From positions 1 to 16,085 of the forward strand of contig CALLBE010000040.1 in NCBI GenBank assembly GCA_938001985.1: a stretch of DNA of 16,085 bases. Reading direction: 5' to 3'. Positions 15,693 to 16,085 of this stretch are shown here, in pieces. The DNA is from an uncultured Verrucomicrobiales bacterium (GTDB taxonomy: Bacteria > Verrucomicrobiota > Verrucomicrobiia > Verrucomicrobiales > Akkermansiaceae). Each line of letters opens with the position of its first letter. Within the stretch, counting starts at the first letter, position 1. Made by a program: the position numbers and the translations under genes. The notes beneath the pieces were generated by a model. The model was given only the letters and a program-made list of their open reading frames with translations, did not search any database and was not told the DNA's origin.

Positions 15693-15737
15693 AAAGGAGG
15701 TTTTGCCGTGACTATAGATAGCAGGTTACAATTTTAA
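15693..15737 (+). other. Orphan Shine-Dalgarno with a 9-codon frame
   Basis: AAAGGAGG (15693-15700) is the strongest ribosome-binding site in the right end of the window. It lies 7 nt before a GTG (15708) that opens only MTIDSRLQF before TAA (15735-15737). The other frames also close quickly. It may be the remnant of a gene start, a leader peptide for the downstream membrane protein, or chance. The gap 15560-15855 otherwise holds only the promoter and inverted repeat described separately. Confidence 0.25.
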
Positions 15738-15855
15738 AGTGAGTTAATTGTTAGTTTTCTCTTTTATATTATGTGTTTTTCATTAGGTGAGGTGTTAAAA
15801 AGAAGCTAGGTTTGATTCTTTTGGAGAATAATATCACGCGTTAGATGATTTAGAT

Positions 15856-16085
15856 ATGAAATTTGGAAATTCTCTTAAATTCTGCCTTTTAGCGCCAGTT
15901 TTTCTGGGCTTGTTTATAGTTTTATTTATACACCTAGTTCTTTACCTTAGCGTGCTTTTTGGTGTGGCGGAACCTAAGCCACATATTCAAGGTTTTGATG
16001 ACAACCTAGTATTGGTTGCTATTATTACAGTTCTAATGGCTATTTACCTGTTGCCAACAGCTACAGGTTGGGTGTTTCTCACAGA
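15856..16085 (+). CDS. Two-helix membrane protein, N-terminal part (cut by window edge)
   Basis: An open frame from ATG 15856 runs off the right edge after 76 codons. It starts MKFGNSLKF and has two strongly hydrophobic segments, about residues 9-35 (CLLAPVFLGLFIVLFIHL and onward) and about 51-75 (LVLVAIITVLMAIYLLP and onward). They are joined by a polar loop GVAEPKPHIQGFDDN. This is a typical start of an inner-membrane protein; the family is not recognisable. An in-frame TAA at 15829-15831 and no other standard start between make this the likely start. There is no Shine-Dalgarno in place; a GGAGA lies about 30 nt upstream. It shares the low GC of the SHD1 gene and is divergent from it. Confidence 0.6.
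   Translation, partial: MKFGNSLKFCLLAPVFLGLFIVLFIHLVLYLSVLFGVAEPKPHIQGFDDNLVLVAIITVLMAIYLLPTATGWVFLT

Overview
The window is about 16 kb of mostly housekeeping chromosome. It holds two aromatic/tryptophan biosynthesis blocks, heme and lipoate synthesis genes, the replication clamp-loader gene dnaX, and a lower-GC, accessory-looking right end. Several points suggest the PVC group, most likely a Verrucomicrobiota bacterium of Opitutae type: an SLA1-homology (SHD1) domain in an exported protein, an AroE with an N-terminal extension before the usual first strand, a DnaX with a reduced zinc module, a bacterial MYG1-type protein, and many starts without a strong Shine-Dalgarno. This lineage call is inference from protein features, not from a marker alignment.

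Layout. Positions 1-682 (minus) carry a MOSC-domain gene followed by the start of speA, which is cut by the left edge. Positions 794-4681 (plus) are a compact run trpE-trpG-MYG1-enoyl reductase, with trpE and trpG overlapping by 10 nt behind an AAGGAGG site. Positions 4720-5628 (minus) are aroE, convergent with the reductase and divergent from hemB (5814-6797, plus). hemB is preceded by a well-initiated 18-codon reading frame that overlaps its start, and is followed by a good hairpin plus T-run terminator.

Positions 6871-12803 are all on the minus strand and read dnaX, lipA, a small membrane protein, trpC, and an M29 aminopeptidase only 4 nt behind trpC. Divergent from dnaX is an exported N-acetylmuramoyl-L-alanine amidase (12956-14230, plus). 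The right end, 14246-16085, is visibly AT-richer. It carries an exported SHD1 plus transglutaminase-fold protein that lacks two of the three catalytic residues, a strong promoter with an 8-bp inverted repeat beside it, and the start of a two-helix membrane protein cut by the right edge.

How the genes work together. TrpE/TrpG convert chorismate to anthranilate, AroE works upstream in the shikimate pathway, and TrpC works downstream in the tryptophan pathway. The trp genes are therefore split over at least two transcription units. HemB and LipA make cofactors; DnaX is the clamp-loader ATPase; the amidase remodels peptidoglycan. I saw no tRNA, rRNA, CRISPR array, insertion sequence, phage gene or defence system. 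No stretch over 300 bases lacks content; the longest, 15560-15855, holds a promoter, an inverted repeat and an orphan ribosome-binding site. I do not see a clear undescribed multi-gene system. The most unusual items are the pseudo-transglutaminase, the hemB leader frame and a possible dnaX frameshift site.
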